Shown here: piece after piece, positions 15,806 to 24,283 of the stretch
How positions within the stretch are numbered: position 1 is the first letter of the stretch
Layout: each line of letters begins with the position of its first letter
Assembly (NCBI GenBank): GCA_943370025.1
Contig: CALRPI020000021.1
Span: 6,886 to 70,885, forward strand
Length of the DNA: 64,000 nt
From: JAAUUE01 sp943370025
GTDB lineage: Bacteria > Cyanobacteriota > Cyanobacteriia > Cyanobacteriales > JAAUUE01
Direction: 5' to 3'
Program-made: the position numbers and the translations under genes
The notes under the pieces: generated by a model
Seen by the model: only the letters and a program-made list of their open reading frames with translations
The model's database searches: none
What the model was told of the DNA's origin: nothing

Positions 15806-16792
15806 ATGCCCCTGACATATTTTGACCAAGCAAAGGTAATGGTGGTAGATGATCACGCTCCTAGCCGTATGACTGCTGCGGCTCTACTCTCAGTAGAGGG
15901 CTATGATGTCTTAGAGGTAGAGAGTGGGATCAAAGCTTTGCGCTTGGTGAATGAGTATGAACCAGATTTGATTCTGATGGATGTGATGATGCCAGAGATG
16001 GATGGCTTTGAGGTGTGCCGCCGTCTCAAGGAAGATGAACACACTCGCCTGACTCCATTGATTTTTGTGACTGCCCTCCATGATAAGAAATCAAGAATTG
16101 CTGGGATTAATGTGGGGGGGGATGATTTTTTGACCAAGCCCTTCGATCGCCTAGAGCTATCCGCTAGAGTTCGGTCTTTAATTAATCAAAAACGTCTCAA
16201 TGAAGACCTAGATCACGCAGAGCAAGTATTATTTTCGATCGCTAAAACTGTAGAAAGTCGAGACCCTGTGACGGGAGACCATTGTGAACGCCTGATGATG
16301 TTAGGTAAGGATTTTGGCGAATACCTCAACCTCTCTCGCATGGCAGTACGCGACCTGATGTGGGGCAGCTATCTGCATGATATTGGCAAAATCGCCATTC
16401 CTGATGCCGTGCTGCTGAAGAAAGGAAGTTTTACTCCTGAAGAAAGACTAATTATGAATCAGCATGTGATCATTGGTGAGCGTATCTGTCAACCCCTAAG
16501 GACGATGCGGGGAGTGATCCCGATTATTCGTCACCACCACGAGCGCTGGGATGGCAGTGGCTATCCTGATGGCTTGGTCGGCAATAATATTCCTATCTTG
16601 GCACAGGTATTCCAGATTCTGGATATCTACGATGCTCTACGGAGTGAGCGCCCTTACAAAGTTGCCTTGTCTCAATCTCAGGCATTGAAAATTATGCAGG
16701 AAGAAGCCGATCGCGGCTGGCGGAATCCACAACTTGTGGATCAGTTTCAGGATTTTATTAGTCATATTTCCCAGCATGTTAAGGTAGGCTAA
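15806..16792 (+). CDS. response regulator with HD-GYP output domain
   Basis: 328 residues. A receiver domain (~1-125) has the acidic pair DD at 15-16, phospho-acceptor D59 (LILMDVMMPEMDG) and the lysine of TKPF. An HD-GYP domain (~145-325) carries H191-D192 (LHDIGK) and G252-Y253-P254 (GSGYPDGL), plus HHHERWDG. HD-GYP proteins hydrolyse cyclic di-GMP to pGpG and GMP. All motif residues look intact, so it is probably active and switched by phosphorylation. No cognate histidine kinase is adjacent. Confidence 0.93.
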   Translation: MPLTYFDQAKVMVVDDHAPSRMTAAALLSVEGYDVLEVESGIKALRLVNEYEPDLILMDVMMPEMDGFEVCRRLKEDEHTRLTPLIFVTALHDKKSRIAGINVGGDDFLTKPFDRLELSARVRSLINQKRLNEDLDHAEQVLFSIAKTVESRDPVTGDHCERLMMLGKDFGEYLNLSRMAVRDLMWGSYLHDIGKIAIPDAVLLKKGSFTPEERLIMNQHVIIGERICQPLRTMRGVIPIIRHHHERWDGSGYPDGLVGNNIPILAQVFQILDIYDALRSERPYKVALSQSQALKIMQEEADRGWRNPQLVDQFQDFISHISQHVKVG

Positions 16793-16802
16793 TTAAATTC
16801 AC

Positions 16803-16828
16803 AAGAACGTGCCGCGCGGCACATTCTT
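16803..16828. terminator. bidirectional hairpin terminator
   Basis: Hairpin AAGAACGTGCCGC / GCGGCACATTCTT lies between the convergent HD-GYP and ftsE stops, 10 and 9 bases away. It probably serves both. Confidence 0.7.
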
Positions 16829-16836
16829 ACCTCCGA

Positions 16837-17562
16837 TTATTTTCTGATCCAATATAATTGACCTTCATAGAGATCCATCACTGGTTGGTTGCTCATCCGA
16901 ATTAGGTTTTGATCGTGGGTAGTCACAATAACTGTGGCGCCTAAGTCACTCATTTTTTCTAGCAATCTCAGGATTTGTTGCGAATTATCTAAGTCCAAAT
17001 TACCCGTTGGTTCATCAGCCAAAATTAGGGATGGAGTACTGATAATTGCCCGTGCCAAACTAATTCTTTGTTGTTCTCCCCCGGATAGTTGTTTGGGATA
17101 TTGATCTACCTTGTCTGCCAAGCCTACTAGTTGCAAAGTGGGAATTAGGCGGCGGCGAATTTCCTGTTTTGCATAACCTTGTGCCCAGAGAACAAAGGCG
17201 ACATTTTCCCCTACAGTTCGATTTTCAATTAGTTTATAATCTTGAAAAACTATGCCAATTTTACGACGGATTCTGGCAAGGCGATCGCCCCGGAGTTTCT
17301 CTACTGCTACGTCCTCAAAAATCACCTTTCCACTGGAAGGTTTTTCTGCACCGTAAAGCAATTTAAGTAATGTTGATTTCCCTGCTCCTGATGCCCCAGT
17401 AATAAATAAAAATTCTCCTTGAGTAACGTGGAGATTAATATCCGATAAACAGTGTCTGCCATTGGGATAAACCTTACTGACGCTCTCCAATTTAATAATT
17501 GTGGGAGCGGAGTTTGCTTGAGGTGTTGATGTTTGATGAGGAGGAATTCTCGCTGATTGCAC
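16837..17562 (-). CDS. ftsE: FtsE-like ABC transporter ATP-binding protein
   Basis: 241 residues. Walker A GASGAGKS (~residue 56), Q-loop VFQDYKLI, signature LSGGEQQR, Walker B LILADEPTG and H-loop TTHD are all intact. The FtsE hallmark DYKLIENRTVGENVAF is present. FtsE pairs with membrane protein FtsX at the division septum to control peptidoglycan hydrolases. FtsX is not adjacent here. The extra ~20 N-terminal residues (PPHQTSTPQANSAP) precede the usual start. It lies 11 bases after the glycosyltransferase gene, probably in one operon. Confidence 0.85.
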   Translation of the reverse strand: MQSARIPPHQTSTPQANSAPTIIKLESVSKVYPNGRHCLSDINLHVTQGEFLFITGASGAGKSTLLKLLYGAEKPSSGKVIFEDVAVEKLRGDRLARIRRKIGIVFQDYKLIENRTVGENVAFVLWAQGYAKQEIRRRLIPTLQLVGLADKVDQYPKQLSGGEQQRISLARAIISTPSLILADEPTGNLDLDNSQQILRLLEKMSDLGATVIVTTHDQNLIRMSNQPVMDLYEGQLYWIRK

Positions 17563-17573
17563 TTTATTATTAG

Positions 17574-18314
17574 CTAATTTTTACTGAATAATGCTCTGAG
17601 GGCAAACTTGGGCAGGGCTGACATGCGCCGCCACCGCCAAGGCTCTTGATAGAGACGATAGAGCCATTCCAAATTATTATTTCTCAACCATCCCGGCGCA
17701 CGGGTTTTCACTTCTGCCCAGATATCAAAACTACCACCAACGCCAATCCAGATGGCTTGGGGGCAGAGATGACGATGGCTGGCAATCCATAATTCTTGCC
17801 GAGGGACACCCAATCCTACCAAAATGATTTTGGGTTGGATTTTTGTCAGTTGCTCCAAAAATGCTGGGGTATCTTCTGGAGTCAGGTAGCCGTGCTGGAT
17901 GGCGGCGATCGCTAAACCCGGATATTTTACTTGCAATTTTTCCGCCGCCGTTGCTGCCACTCCCACCGCACCACCATAAAATGCTACTGGATAATCACTT
18001 CCCAATTCCCCAGCTTTTTGTAAGAGAGAGGCGGCAAGTTCAATTCCCGGACAGCGCTGCGATCGTTCCCCTTTTAAGCGCAGATACAAAACCACCCCCG
18101 CCCCGTCAGGAATTACTAACTCTGCTTCATGAATAATGACATCAAGTTTTGGGTTTTTCTCTGCTTGGATCGCCATCTCGGCATTGAGAGTCACCACCTG
18201 TACTCCTTGTCCCTGTTGCATCCTCTCTACTAACCATTCGGTGTAGTCATCCAACAGATGCACTGGAGAACCCAAGACTAGGAATTTTTTTGGAGGTGTA
18301 GCAGAAGTAGTCAT
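17574..18314 (-). CDS. WecG/TagA/CpsF family glycosyltransferase
   Basis: I choose ATG 18314, giving 246 residues, which is the usual family length; the frame is open to 18455 with a hydrophobic, unlikely extension. Motifs: PDGAGVVLYLRLKG near residue 75, PVAFYGGAVGVA, LVGLGVPRQELWIA, and WIGVGGSFDIWAE. Such GT26 enzymes transfer N-acetylmannosaminuronic acid or N-acetylmannosamine to lipid carriers for cell-surface polymers. Location beside ftsE suggests envelope biogenesis, an inference. Confidence 0.9.
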   Translation of the reverse strand: MTTSATPPKKFLVLGSPVHLLDDYTEWLVERMQQGQGVQVVTLNAEMAIQAEKNPKLDVIIHEAELVIPDGAGVVLYLRLKGERSQRCPGIELAASLLQKAGELGSDYPVAFYGGAVGVAATAAEKLQVKYPGLAIAAIQHGYLTPEDTPAFLEQLTKIQPKIILVGLGVPRQELWIASHRHLCPQAIWIGVGGSFDIWAEVKTRAPGWLRNNNLEWLYRLYQEPWRWRRMSALPKFALRALFSKN

Positions 18315-18480
18315 AACAAAATAATCAGAAAACTTATTAAGGCTTATCAAGGAATTAATTATAGCTTTGTGGTGCGTAAGTGCTAGAAAAAAATAAAGCA
18401 GCGCTAGCAATTGGAACCAGAAGCAAAAACTGGCGGCTATACTGGTGACACCCATTCAGATATGAACCCCGGTTATACCT

Positions 18481-21400
18481 ATGCTTACCCGCCAATCCTT
18501 GATGCAAGCCTGTCTAGGCTTGGGTTTTGTGATCACTTTTATTTCTCCTGCCCTTGCTCAGATCACCCCCAACGGAGTGGGGACTTTGGTTAACTCCCAA
18601 GGCAATCAGATCAATATCTCTGGGGGAACTCAGGCGGGGGGGAATCTTTTCCATAGCTTCCGGGATTTCAATGTTAATTCATCTCAAGTTGCCAACTTTT
18701 TGAGCAATCCTCAGATACAGAATATCCTCGCCCGAATTAATGGCGGAAATACTTCTTTGATCAATGGTTTATTGCAAGTCACGGGGGGAAATTCCAACTT
18801 ATTCTTAATGAATCCGGCGGGGATAGTTTTTGGTCAGGGGGCAAGCTTAAATATTCCTGCCAGCTTCACTGCAACAACCGCTAATCAAATTGGGTTTGGG
18901 AATAATTTATTTAATGCTTTTGGGGATAATAAGTTTTCAGCTTTGATTGGGAATCCTGATAGTTTTGTTTTCACTACTAACCAAGCTGGAAGTATTGTCA
19001 ATGCTGGGAATTTATCGGTGACACCGGGGCAGGGGATTAGTTTGATTGGGGGGAATGTTGTTAATACTGGCAATATCAATGCGGGGAATATTACTTTAGC
19101 GGCAGTGCCGGGAACTAATCGGGTGAGGATTTCTCAACCGGGGCATATTTTGAGTTTAGAAATTGTGCTGCCTGTAGATGCTGTAATCACGCCTCTAGAC
19201 TTGCCTCGGTTACTAACAGGATCGGACTTGCCGGGAATTATTAGTAATAGTTCAACTGTGCAAGTTGCAGGGGTTGAGATTCCCACGGGTCAAGGGATAA
19301 ATATTACTTCTGGAAATCTTGGTACTTTCTCTCAAGGAGGGGTAATTAATGTACTGGGTGACAGAGTTGCCCTAGTGAATGCCAACCTGAATGCAAGTGG
19401 TAGCAATGGCGGGGGAACGATTCGAGTAGGTGGGGAATATCGAGGCGGGGGTGTGAATCCCTTTAATTCTCGGATTACCTATGTGGATTCTCGTTCTTTT
19501 TTGAATGCGGATGCAGTTAATTCTGGCAACGGCGGTCGGGTAATTGTTTGGGCTGATGATACTACAAGATTTTATGGGAATATCTCTGGTCGAGGGGTGA
19601 CAGGTAGCGGGGGATTTGTGGAGGTATCGGGGAAGGTCAATCTGGCTTTTGATGGGCGGGTGGAGTTGTCGGGGGCTAATGGATTAAATGGAACTTTGTT
19701 GCTGGATCCTACGGATATCATAATTCAAGCAGGGGCGGGAAATGGAGATGGATCGCTTCCCAATATTGCTCTAGGAACTCTACCTGATCCTATGACTATT
19801 TCGGCGGGGGCTTTGGCGGCTGTAGCTCCCACCACTGCTATAGATATTCAAGCTAGTAACAACATTACTTTCAATGTTCCGGTAACTTTTGCTGCTTGTA
19901 CTACAGGAACTTGTGGAGCAATTTCTTTTACTGCGGGGGGATTATTTAATACTAATGGGAATGATATTATTGCCTCTGGGAGAGACTTCCGGGTTACAGC
20001 AGGGAGTATTACAGCGGGAAATATTGATACATCTATCTCTACTGTACTCAGGAATGGGGGCAGTATAAGCTTGATTGCTACCAATGGAAATATTAATACT
20101 GGGAATATTAGTGCTGGGTCTAGTGTAGTTAATGCTAATTCTGGGAATGGAGGAGATGTTATTACCTCTGCACTAAATGGTAGTGTCAGTGTTGGCATTA
20201 TTAATAGTCGTTCAGCAGTATCAGGCAATGGGAATTCTGCTAACGGAGGAAATATTAGAGTGACAGCTAATAATGGTGAAATAACAGCAACAGCAATGAT
20301 TACTAGCAGTAGTCCGGGAGTTTTTATTTTTGGTTCACGCACACTCAGTGGAAATGCAGGTAATGGAGGCAATATCACTATTGATGCAACTAATAATGTA
20401 GTTATAAACTCAGTACTTTTTCCTGATATTGATCCAACCAACCTTTTATCTCTTGATACTCGTACCTTTTCTTTAGATTATACTCCTACTTCTTATGTAG
20501 ATGCTACTGTTGCAGGTAATGCTTTTCCTGTTGGCACTGGTGCAGGTAATGGAGGCAGGATTAGGGTTAATCAGAATATTACTAATAATGGTGATTTCGT
20601 TGCTCGTGGTGAAATTAATAGTACTACTAATTATCTGAGATTATTGACTGACGTACAAGCAGGGGCAGGCAGTATTCGTCTGACTGCTGGTAGAAGTATT
20701 ACTACATCAGTAATAGATGGAGAGTCTTCCATAAATCTAAATGCTGGTAGTAGTATCACTAATACAGCTATCAGTGGATCACGAACAGCAATGCTTGCAA
20801 ATTCTTCTATAAATATAAATGCTGGTAGCAGTGTTGTTATATCAAGAATAGTTGGGGGAGGAATAGTTGGGGGAACTTTTCTAGGGTCGTTAAATATAGA
20901 AGCTGGGAGTAATATTGATATTCTAGACCCAGATTATTACGGGACTATGAATCTACGTGCTGGTAGCAATATTAATAATAGTAGAGGTATAGATACTAAT
21001 GGCGATGTAAACCTAATTGCTGGTGGAAATATTAATAGTGGCGGCATAGCCGCTGCTAATTTCGGACCGGGTAATGGTAGTGGGTGGGCTGTAAACCTAA
21101 ATGCTGGTGGCGATATTAATCTTACTTATGGTGTACTAACTGCTAGTCAAATTCCTCTCCCTTTCATTCCTTTTGTTTTTCCTTCCTTTGGGAATGGTGG
21201 ACCTGTAAACCTAAACGCGGGTGGAAATATTACTACAGGACGAATACAGACTGATAGTTATTCAGGAGGCACAGGAGGTGTAGTTAATGTAGTTGCTGGA
21301 AATCTATTTAGAGCCACGGGAAGCATTACTAACAGAGATAATATTCTTGCCAGCATCAGTACAGCCGGAGGCAGTGGCGGCGGGTCAATTAATATTACTC

Positions 21401-23271
21401 ATGGTGGTAGCACCTCAGTTCCCTTTGTTGTTGGCAATGCAACAGTTAATGGCACAGCCGCAGCTATTACTAGTGGTTTAGGAGGGAATACTATCAATAA
21501 CCTCACAGTTCCCGTTCCTCCTGAAGTCAACACCTACGGCACAAACATCACCATCAGAACCACAGCCCCTACCCCTATTCCTGCTTTCCTAATTCCCCTA
21601 CTAATCAACCCCACCCCACCGCCAACCCCAACCGCCGTAGTTGTTGGCACACCACCGCCCCCTCCAGAACCAATTTCTCAAACCACCTCAGCTTCCCCAG
21701 TTATTTCTACCCCAGTCACTACTCCAGTCCTCACAAACTCTCCCAACTCAGTTATTCCCCCAGTAACGCTACCTCCAACTCCCACAGCACCTACAAATCA
21801 AATAATCACTCCCCCAACCCCATCCCCTAACCCAAATCCCATCTCCCCCGGCACCCAATCTGCCCTAGCCACCACTCTCACCATCCTCAACTCCCAAAAC
21901 TCTCTATCTACCAACCTTGATATCATTGATCCCAATCTCCAATCTGCCAGAGCCAATAACCCAGCTATTCCCATCCTGACAAGGATTCCTACCTCCTCCC
22001 TAGAAAATATCCTCCGCTTGTTAGACGACCCCTTCAAAGAGGAATTTCAAGCCTTCACCGGAATTGGTGATGAAATTGCCACCCTTGATGTCAATCAAGC
22101 TCAAGATATTCTGAGCCGGATTACCAAAGAAACCAACGTCAAACCAGCTTTCATCTATGTCTTCTTTACTCCCGCCAACGATGCCAACGCCCGCGATCGC
22201 ACCGTCAATTCCGCCCGGACTCAACTCTTCCGTAATCCTAGCAATACTGATACCCTAGAAGTCGTCCTTGTCCCCCCCACCGGAGACCTAGTAAGAGTTC
22301 GGTATAACGCATTAACCCGCCCTGAAGTTCTCGAAAGTGCCGGGGAACTTACCAGAGGCGTTGCCCGGAGGAGCGTGTATGGCCGTGGCTCTAGGCGGAT
22401 GTATGACTTGATTATTGCGCCCCTTGAAGAAGACCTCAAGAGATTAAAAATTGATAACCTAGTTTTCTTGATGGATGCAGGATTACGCTCCATGCCGATC
22501 GCCGCCATGCAGAGCAAAGATAATCGATTCATCATCGAAGACTACAGCGTTGCTTTGATGCCTTCTTTAACCTTGACTGATACCATCTATAGCTCCATCA
22601 AAGATTCTCAAGTTATGGCAATGGGAGCCGATCGCTTTGTAGTTGATAACCTTAAACCCCTACCCGGCGTTCCCGTAGAACTCAAAGCCATCAACCAAAT
22701 CCGGGGCGGCAACATCTTCCTCAACGAAAATTTCACCCTCAGCAACCTACGCCAGAATCGTCGTCCCGAACAAAGAATTGTCCACTTAGCCACTCATGGC
22801 TCCTTCTACGGAGATAAGGTCAACTCCTACATTCAACTCTGGGGAACCGAAAGACTCACCCTAGAGCAAATCCGCGCCTCTGGTTTTGGCACTCCTCCCG
22901 TAGACCTCTTAGTCCTCAGTGCCTGCGAAACCGCCCTAGGAAATACCGATGCCGAGCTAGGTTTTGCCGGGTTAGCCGTCACCTCTGGAGTCAGGTCAGC
23001 CCTAGCAAGTTTATGGCAAGTCAGCGATGAAGGCACAATGGGCTTGATGGCAGAGTTCTATCAACAACTACAAACTACCACTACCAAATCCGAAGCATTA
23101 CGGCAGGCACAACTGGCAATGCTCCGGGGAGAAGTACGCTTAGAAGGCGGTAGTTTAGTGACTCCCAAGGGGAATTTTGCCTTGAATGAGGAGTTGAAAA
23201 AATTGGGAGACAGACAACTCACCCATCCTTTCTTCTGGAGCGCCTTCACCATGATTGGCAATCCTTGGTAG
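18481..23271 (+). CDS. secreted filamentous-haemagglutinin-type protein with C-terminal CHAT protease domain
   Basis: 1596 residues. Signal peptide at 1-26 (cleavage after PALA). A two-partner-secretion (haemagglutination activity) domain spans ~28-170, with the MNPAGIVFG motif near 110. A long Asn/Gly-rich beta-helix-like repeat region (~170-1005; units such as INLNAGGDI, INAGSS) follows, then a Pro/Thr-rich linker (~1010-1140) and a CHAT domain (~1200-1595). CHAT is a caspase-like peptidase fold; the His/Cys pair is seen as H1439 (HLATHGSF) and C1482 (LSACETALG). The first part should be exported through a TpsB/Omp85 pore, but no such gene is in the window. Role is unknown; adhesion plus proteolysis is an inference. 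Confidence 0.9.
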   Translation: MLTRQSLMQACLGLGFVITFISPALAQITPNGVGTLVNSQGNQINISGGTQAGGNLFHSFRDFNVNSSQVANFLSNPQIQNILARINGGNTSLINGLLQVTGGNSNLFLMNPAGIVFGQGASLNIPASFTATTANQIGFGNNLFNAFGDNKFSALIGNPDSFVFTTNQAGSIVNAGNLSVTPGQGISLIGGNVVNTGNINAGNITLAAVPGTNRVRISQPGHILSLEIVLPVDAVITPLDLPRLLTGSDLPGIISNSSTVQVAGVEIPTGQGINITSGNLGTFSQGGVINVLGDRVALVNANLNASGSNGGGTIRVGGEYRGGGVNPFNSRITYVDSRSFLNADAVNSGNGGRVIVWADDTTRFYGNISGRGVTGSGGFVEVSGKVNLAFDGRVELSGANGLNGTLLLDPTDIIIQAGAGNGDGSLPNIALGTLPDPMTISAGALAAVAPTTAIDIQASNNITFNVPVTFAACTTGTCGAISFTAGGLFNTNGNDIIASGRDFRVTAGSITAGNIDTSISTVLRNGGSISLIATNGNINTGNISAGSSVVNANSGNGGDVITSALNGSVSVGIINSRSAVSGNGNSANGGNIRVTANNGEITATAMITSSSPGVFIFGSRTLSGNAGNGGNITIDATNNVVINSVLFPDIDPTNLLSLDTRTFSLDYTPTSYVDATVAGNAFPVGTGAGNGGRIRVNQNITNNGDFVARGEINSTTNYLRLLTDVQAGAGSIRLTAGRSITTSVIDGESSINLNAGSSITNTAISGSRTAMLANSSININAGSSVVISRIVGGGIVGGTFLGSLNIEAGSNIDILDPDYYGTMNLRAGSNINNSRGIDTNGDVNLIAGGNINSGGIAAANFGPGNGSGWAVNLNAGGDINLTYGVLTASQIPLPFIPFVFPSFGNGGPVNLNAGGNITTGRIQTDSYSGGTGGVVNVVAGNLFRATGSITNRDNILASISTAGGSGGGSINITHGGSTSVPFVVGNATVNGTAAAITSGLGGNTINNLTVPVPPEVNTYGTNITIRTTAPTPIPAFLIPLLINPTPPPTPTAVVVGTPPPPPEPISQTTSASPVISTPVTTPVLTNSPNSVIPPVTLPPTPTAPTNQIITPPTPSPNPNPISPGTQSALATTLTILNSQNSLSTNLDIIDPNLQSARANNPAIPILTRIPTSSLENILRLLDDPFKEEFQAFTGIGDEIATLDVNQAQDILSRITKETNVKPAFIYVFFTPANDANARDRTVNSARTQLFRNPSNTDTLEVVLVPPTGDLVRVRYNALTRPEVLESAGELTRGVARRSVYGRGSRRMYDLIIAPLEEDLKRLKIDNLVFLMDAGLRSMPIAAMQSKDNRFIIEDYSVALMPSLTLTDTIYSSIKDSQVMAMGADRFVVDNLKPLPGVPVELKAINQIRGGNIFLNENFTLSNLRQNRRPEQRIVHLATHGSFYGDKVNSYIQLWGTERLTLEQIRASGFGTPPVDLLVLSACETALGNTDAELGFAGLAVTSGVRSALASLWQVSDEGTMGLMAEFYQQLQTTTTKSEALRQAQLAMLRGEVRLEGGSLVTPKGNFALNEELKKLGDRQLTHPFFWSAFTMIGNPW

Positions 23272-23335
23272 CGTGTGCCTCCGTTGGGGATTCATATTAA
23301 ATCAAGCCATCGGCAGAATGTCGCTGAAGCCATGT

Positions 23336-23776
23336 TTACACACTAGTTGCAACTTTCTGAGCGTTGAGATATTCCTGATACTTTGTCTCATCCCCACCAA
23401 AGGAATCAGCAGAGATGATGCGATCGGGAACTGGGGTTAACTCACTCTCGATCGGATCGTAAACGCACCAGCAAACCACTACGATAGTGTACTCAGTCCC
23501 CATAGGCATATCAGGGGTATATTCTTCTACTCTGTCAACCTTCCAATCGCCTTTTTTCTTGTAATGAGTACACCAGCCATGCTTGTTGGGGTCATGCTCT
23601 GCATCTATTCTTACCTTTTGTAAAGGTCTATATCCCGGCTCTGGAACCTCCGATCCTGTGCTATCGAAGTGTTCGCAAAGTATATCTGTGAGACTGTTGG
23701 TATGGGCAAACATCCGATCTTCCCATCCGTGTTCATCATCAGCCTTAAAAATAACCCATTTACGCGATCTAGTCAT
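23336..23776 (-). CDS. hypothetical protein, third gene of RHH cassette
   Basis: I choose ATG 23776 (AGGAGGG ribosome site), giving 146 residues beginning MTRSRKWVIFKADDEHGWED. No known family recognised. It is soluble, rich in Trp, Asp and Glu, with two close cysteines (VVVCWCVYD). The start overlaps the stop of the preceding 65-residue gene by 8 bases, so it is translated from the same message. Confidence 0.6.
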   Translation of the reverse strand: MTRSRKWVIFKADDEHGWEDRMFAHTNSLTDILCEHFDSTGSEVPEPGYRPLQKVRIDAEHDPNKHGWCTHYKKKGDWKVDRVEEYTPDMPMGTEYTIVVVCWCVYDPIESELTPVPDRIISADSFGGDETKYQEYLNAQKVATSV

Positions 23777-23966
23777 TTTCGTAATCCCTCCTAGGAAATT
23801 CGGTTTCACCATCAAAAACACAGTCAACTTTGAGGGTGTCTCCCTTTATTTTCTCGACATCCTTCAGCCGCCAGCCATACTTTTTTTCCATCTTCTCGCA
23901 GTCCTTTTTGCTGGCTGCTCCATGTCTAGAAACATCTTCTTCTGCATCATAGCGAGGTTTAACCAT
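23769..23966 (-). CDS. small charged hypothetical protein, second gene of RHH cassette
   Basis: 65 residues from ATG 23966 (MVKPRYDAEEDVSRHGAASK). Highly charged, with EKMEKKYGWRLKDVEKI and VDCVFDGETEFPRRD segments; no family recognised. It overlaps the RHH gene before it by 8 bases and the 146-residue gene after it by 8 bases. This compact overlap is usual for toxin-antitoxin-like or mobile cassettes, but I see no toxin motif. Confidence 0.6.
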   Translation of the reverse strand: MVKPRYDAEEDVSRHGAASKKDCEKMEKKYGWRLKDVEKIKGDTLKVDCVFDGETEFPRRDYEND

Positions 23967-24153
23967 TGCGATCGGACTCCTTAGGCGAAGGTGGGATTTT
24001 GCCTTGGTTGTCTGCATCTTCTATCGCTTTTTGGAGGAGAAAACTCGCAAGGTTAGCGATCGCCCTGCCGTCTGAAACAGCCCATCTTTCTAGTTGCTGA
24101 AAAATCCCATCTGGGAGTGTTACCTGTATTCGCTTGCTCACAATAAAATCCAT
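23959..24153 (-). CDS. ribbon-helix-helix (CopG/MetJ-Arc type) DNA-binding protein
   Basis: 64 residues. The N-terminal strand SKRIQVTLPDGIFQQLERWA, a turn and a second helix (ANLASFLLQKAIEDA) fit the RHH fold, which binds DNA as a dimer with the strand in the major groove. It is the first gene of three overlapping genes. Directly upstream lie repeated AGTACCTA motifs, so autoregulation is likely. The tail (PPSPKESDRNG) is disordered. Confidence 0.8.
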   Translation of the reverse strand: MDFIVSKRIQVTLPDGIFQQLERWAVSDGRAIANLASFLLQKAIEDADNQGKIPPSPKESDRNG

Positions 24154-24167
24154 GTTTCTTTACTCCT

Positions 24168-24270
24168 ATAGTACCTATTTGGGGACTTTCAATGTTGCAT
24201 AGTACCTATTCTACGACTGTTTCTGTCTTGGTGGTACTATCTCAGTCATTTTGTGTCATATTAGGTACTT
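24168..24270. promoter_or_regulatory. putative operator array of the RHH cassette
   Basis: ATAGTACCTATT occurs at 24168-24179 and 24199-24210, 31 bases apart (about three helical turns). Inverted forms GGTACTAT (24233-24240) and TTAGGTACTT (24261-24270) follow. The array fills the space between the RHH start and the next gene, as expected for RHH operators. Binding itself is an inference. Confidence 0.6.
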
Positions 24271-24283
24271 AAAGGATCACGAA

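Noticed and set aside
19848..20441. 197-codon antisense frame inside the CHAT/TPS gene
   Set aside because: It mirrors the repetitive Asn/Gly-rich sense codons; composition is low-complexity and no start signal or family is seen.
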